From CAZQYB01 sp964597535 (GTDB lineage: Bacteria; Planctomycetota; Phycisphaerae; Sedimentisphaerales; Anaerobacaceae), in contig CAZQYB010000024.1 in assembly GCA_964597535.1 (NCBI GenBank), positions 1 through 23,109 on the forward strand: 23,109 nucleotides of DNA, written 5' to 3'. A model generated the notes under the pieces. The model saw nothing but the letters and a program-made list of their open reading frames with translations, was not told where the DNA came from and searched no databases. Made by a program: the position numbers and the translations under genes. Every line of letters begins with the position of its first letter. Within the stretch, counting starts at the first letter, position 1. Shown one piece after another: positions 22,541 to 23,109 of the stretch.

Positions 22541-22784
22541 AGTTGGGTGAGCAAAGGGAGGCCAAAGCCAGCTTGCTCTGTTTGTGTTAGGGTGGCTGCC
22601 TGCAGGGTAACGAGATTAAGCCCAACTTCGTAATCTTGCTATGAGACTGGTGACTTGATTGAAGTGAGAGGGCAAGACTAAAAGTATCGCTTTTTGCATC
22701 ATGTGGACGCTTGAATATGGGGGGGCCATATAAGTTTCTTTCTGAGTGGGTCTCTGCGCGTGTTGTGCAGAGACCTTTTTTTTT
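22541..22784 (+). ncRNA. Candidate structured noncoding RNA (~245 nt)
   Basis: No supported ORF, but a promoter in front, a strong terminator behind and dense pairing between. Hairpins: GAGCAA 22549-22554 with TTGCTC 22573-22578, with GGC/GCC inside; CGAGATTA 22611-22618 with TAATCTTG 22631-22638; ACTT/AAGT at 22653-22665; ATATGG 22715-22720 with CCATAT 22726-22731; and the terminator. The first seven bases AGTTGGG (22541-22547) are complementary to CCCAACT (22621-22627) in the 12-nt loop of the second hairpin, so a pseudoknot is possible. CTTGC 22635-22639 can instead pair with GCAAG 22672-22676, competing with that hairpin. I do not recognise it as RNase P, tmRNA, 6S, SRP RNA or a riboswitch class I know. 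It could be a free small RNA or a leader attenuator for nrdR. Confidence 0.6.
22749..22784 (+). terminator. Strong intrinsic terminator
   Basis: GGTCTCTGC at 22749-22757 pairs perfectly with GCAGAGACC at 22767-22775; the stem can extend inward by three more pairs (two G-U). Nine T follow at 22776-22784. The best Rho-independent terminator in the window. Confidence 0.9.
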
Positions 22785-22927
22785 GTAAAAATCTCCCCGT
22801 AAAAAGAGCTGTTAGTTTCTTTAAACAATTTGTGTTAGTGTTTATCCTGCCGTAGATTAAAGGCGGTCAAAATAGAATTTAACAGCTTTTGATTTCGAGC
22901 TATTTATAGTTTGCTGCAGGATTTTTT
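22785..22927. other. AT-rich noncoding gap before nrdR
   Basis: No gene on either strand. An 8-bp inverted repeat is present (AGCTGTTA 22807-22814, TAACAGCT 22880-22887; centres 73 bp apart). Its meaning is unclear. Confidence 0.3.
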
Positions 22928-22955
22928 TTGACATACTATATATTGAGCTTAGAAT
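22928..22955 (+). promoter_or_regulatory. Predicted sigma70-type promoter of nrdR
   Basis: TTGACA (6/6), 16 nt, TAGAAT (5/6). Predicted start near 22962, a leader of about 70 nt before the GTG at 23033. Confidence 0.6.
22933..22948. promoter_or_regulatory. NrdR-box-like site in the nrdR promoter spacer
   Basis: ATACTATATATTGAGC matches 13 of 16 positions of the palindromic NrdR box as I recall it (ACACTATATATWGTGT-like). It covers the spacer between the -35 and -10 boxes, where binding would block transcription. A much weaker half-match lies at 22959-22974. NrdR boxes usually occur in pairs before ribonucleotide-reductase genes. Confidence 0.35.
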
Positions 22956-23032
22956 ATGAAACTATGGATATGTAGGGTCATTCTGTTTGAGTGTGTGGTT
23001 ATTGGGAAATTTTTTTGAGGTGTACTCAACTT

Positions 23033-23109
23033 GTGAGATGTCCCTTTTGTAAGGAAAATCGGGATAAAGTTGTCGATTCGCGTTCAAGCGATGCGGGCAG
23101 AGTAATCAG
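23033..23109 (+). CDS. nrdR: Transcriptional repressor NrdR (5' end, cut by window edge)
   Basis: Global repressor of ribonucleotide reductase genes that senses ATP/dATP. Only 25 codons are in view: the GTG start, then RCPFCKENRDKVVDSRSSDAGRVI, the nearly invariant NrdR N-terminus with the first CxxC of the zinc ribbon (Cys3, Cys6) and VVDSR. The zinc ribbon's second CxxC and the ATP-cone lie beyond the window. SD GAGGTG at 23016-23021, 11 nt from the GTG. The SD is inside a small inverted repeat (TTGAG, 5 nt, CTCAA, 23014-23028) that could mask it. Confidence 0.9.
   Translation, partial: MRCPFCKENRDKVVDSRSSDAGRVI

Noticed and set aside
22541..22784. 6S RNA, tmRNA or RNase P identity for the RNA
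   Set aside because: The ends do not pair as in 6S or tmRNA, there is no tRNA-like end, and the conserved RNase P core segments are absent.
22616..22828. Short minus-strand frame across the candidate RNA
   Set aside because: It runs through the terminator and hairpins, lacks an SD and shows no protein family features.

Overview
This window looks like a chromosomal housekeeping stretch from an uncultured bacterium, most likely a Planctomycetota member of the Phycisphaerae/Sedimentisphaerales type. That placement is inference. It rests on moderate GC, many exported proteins with Asn/Asp-rich linkers (NDANEPGDVN), SpoIVB-S55-type proteins beside beta-propeller proteins, and palindromic repeats of the kind seen in environmental planctomycete assemblies. 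A run of 10 N at 381-390 shows it is a scaffold, probably from a metagenome.

Layout. Positions 1-2720: minus-strand bioD then nadB (biotin and NAD synthesis). 2798-8376: plus-strand pcm (isoaspartyl repair), recG (fork-remodelling helicase) and a KtrB/TrkH-KtrA potassium uptake pair. 8407-9081: a plus-strand lipoprotein of unknown function, its stop overlapping the convergent rluD-like pseudouridine synthase (9078-10103), which follows a membrane-anchored TPR-like protein (10121-10957). 11150-15376: a two-gene plus-strand unit of an exported S55-family protein and an exported beta-propeller/Ig-like protein. 15421-16275: class I fumarase alpha subunit without a neighbouring beta subunit. 16272-19953: minus-strand ribE, pdxA, rsmA and a lipoprotein alpha/beta hydrolase. 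20064-22367: plus-strand unit of a small anchored protein, a divergent thymidylate synthase and a cytoplasmic parvulin PPIase, read from a consensus-perfect sigma70-type promoter. 22368-23109: noncoding DNA holding a probable structured RNA with its own promoter and strong terminator, then the promoter and first 25 codons of nrdR.

The most unusual signal is a dispersed family of arrays built from variant 7-base words. There are at least nine copies in about 18 kb, several of exact length n x 7, and four carry forward words followed by reverse-complement words, so they can fold into hairpins. They sit at gene boundaries, run into the coding ends of several genes (rluD, pdxA, the propeller gene), and one lies inside recG in frame. 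A second, unrelated palindromic repeat is embedded in the rluD-like gene and upstream of recG. The second main candidate is the ~245-nt RNA at 22541-22784, whose 5' end is complementary to an internal hairpin loop. The third is a thymidylate-synthase-family enzyme that keeps the catalytic Cys, the phosphate Arg pair and the dUMP-binding Asn but is otherwise far from standard ThyA.
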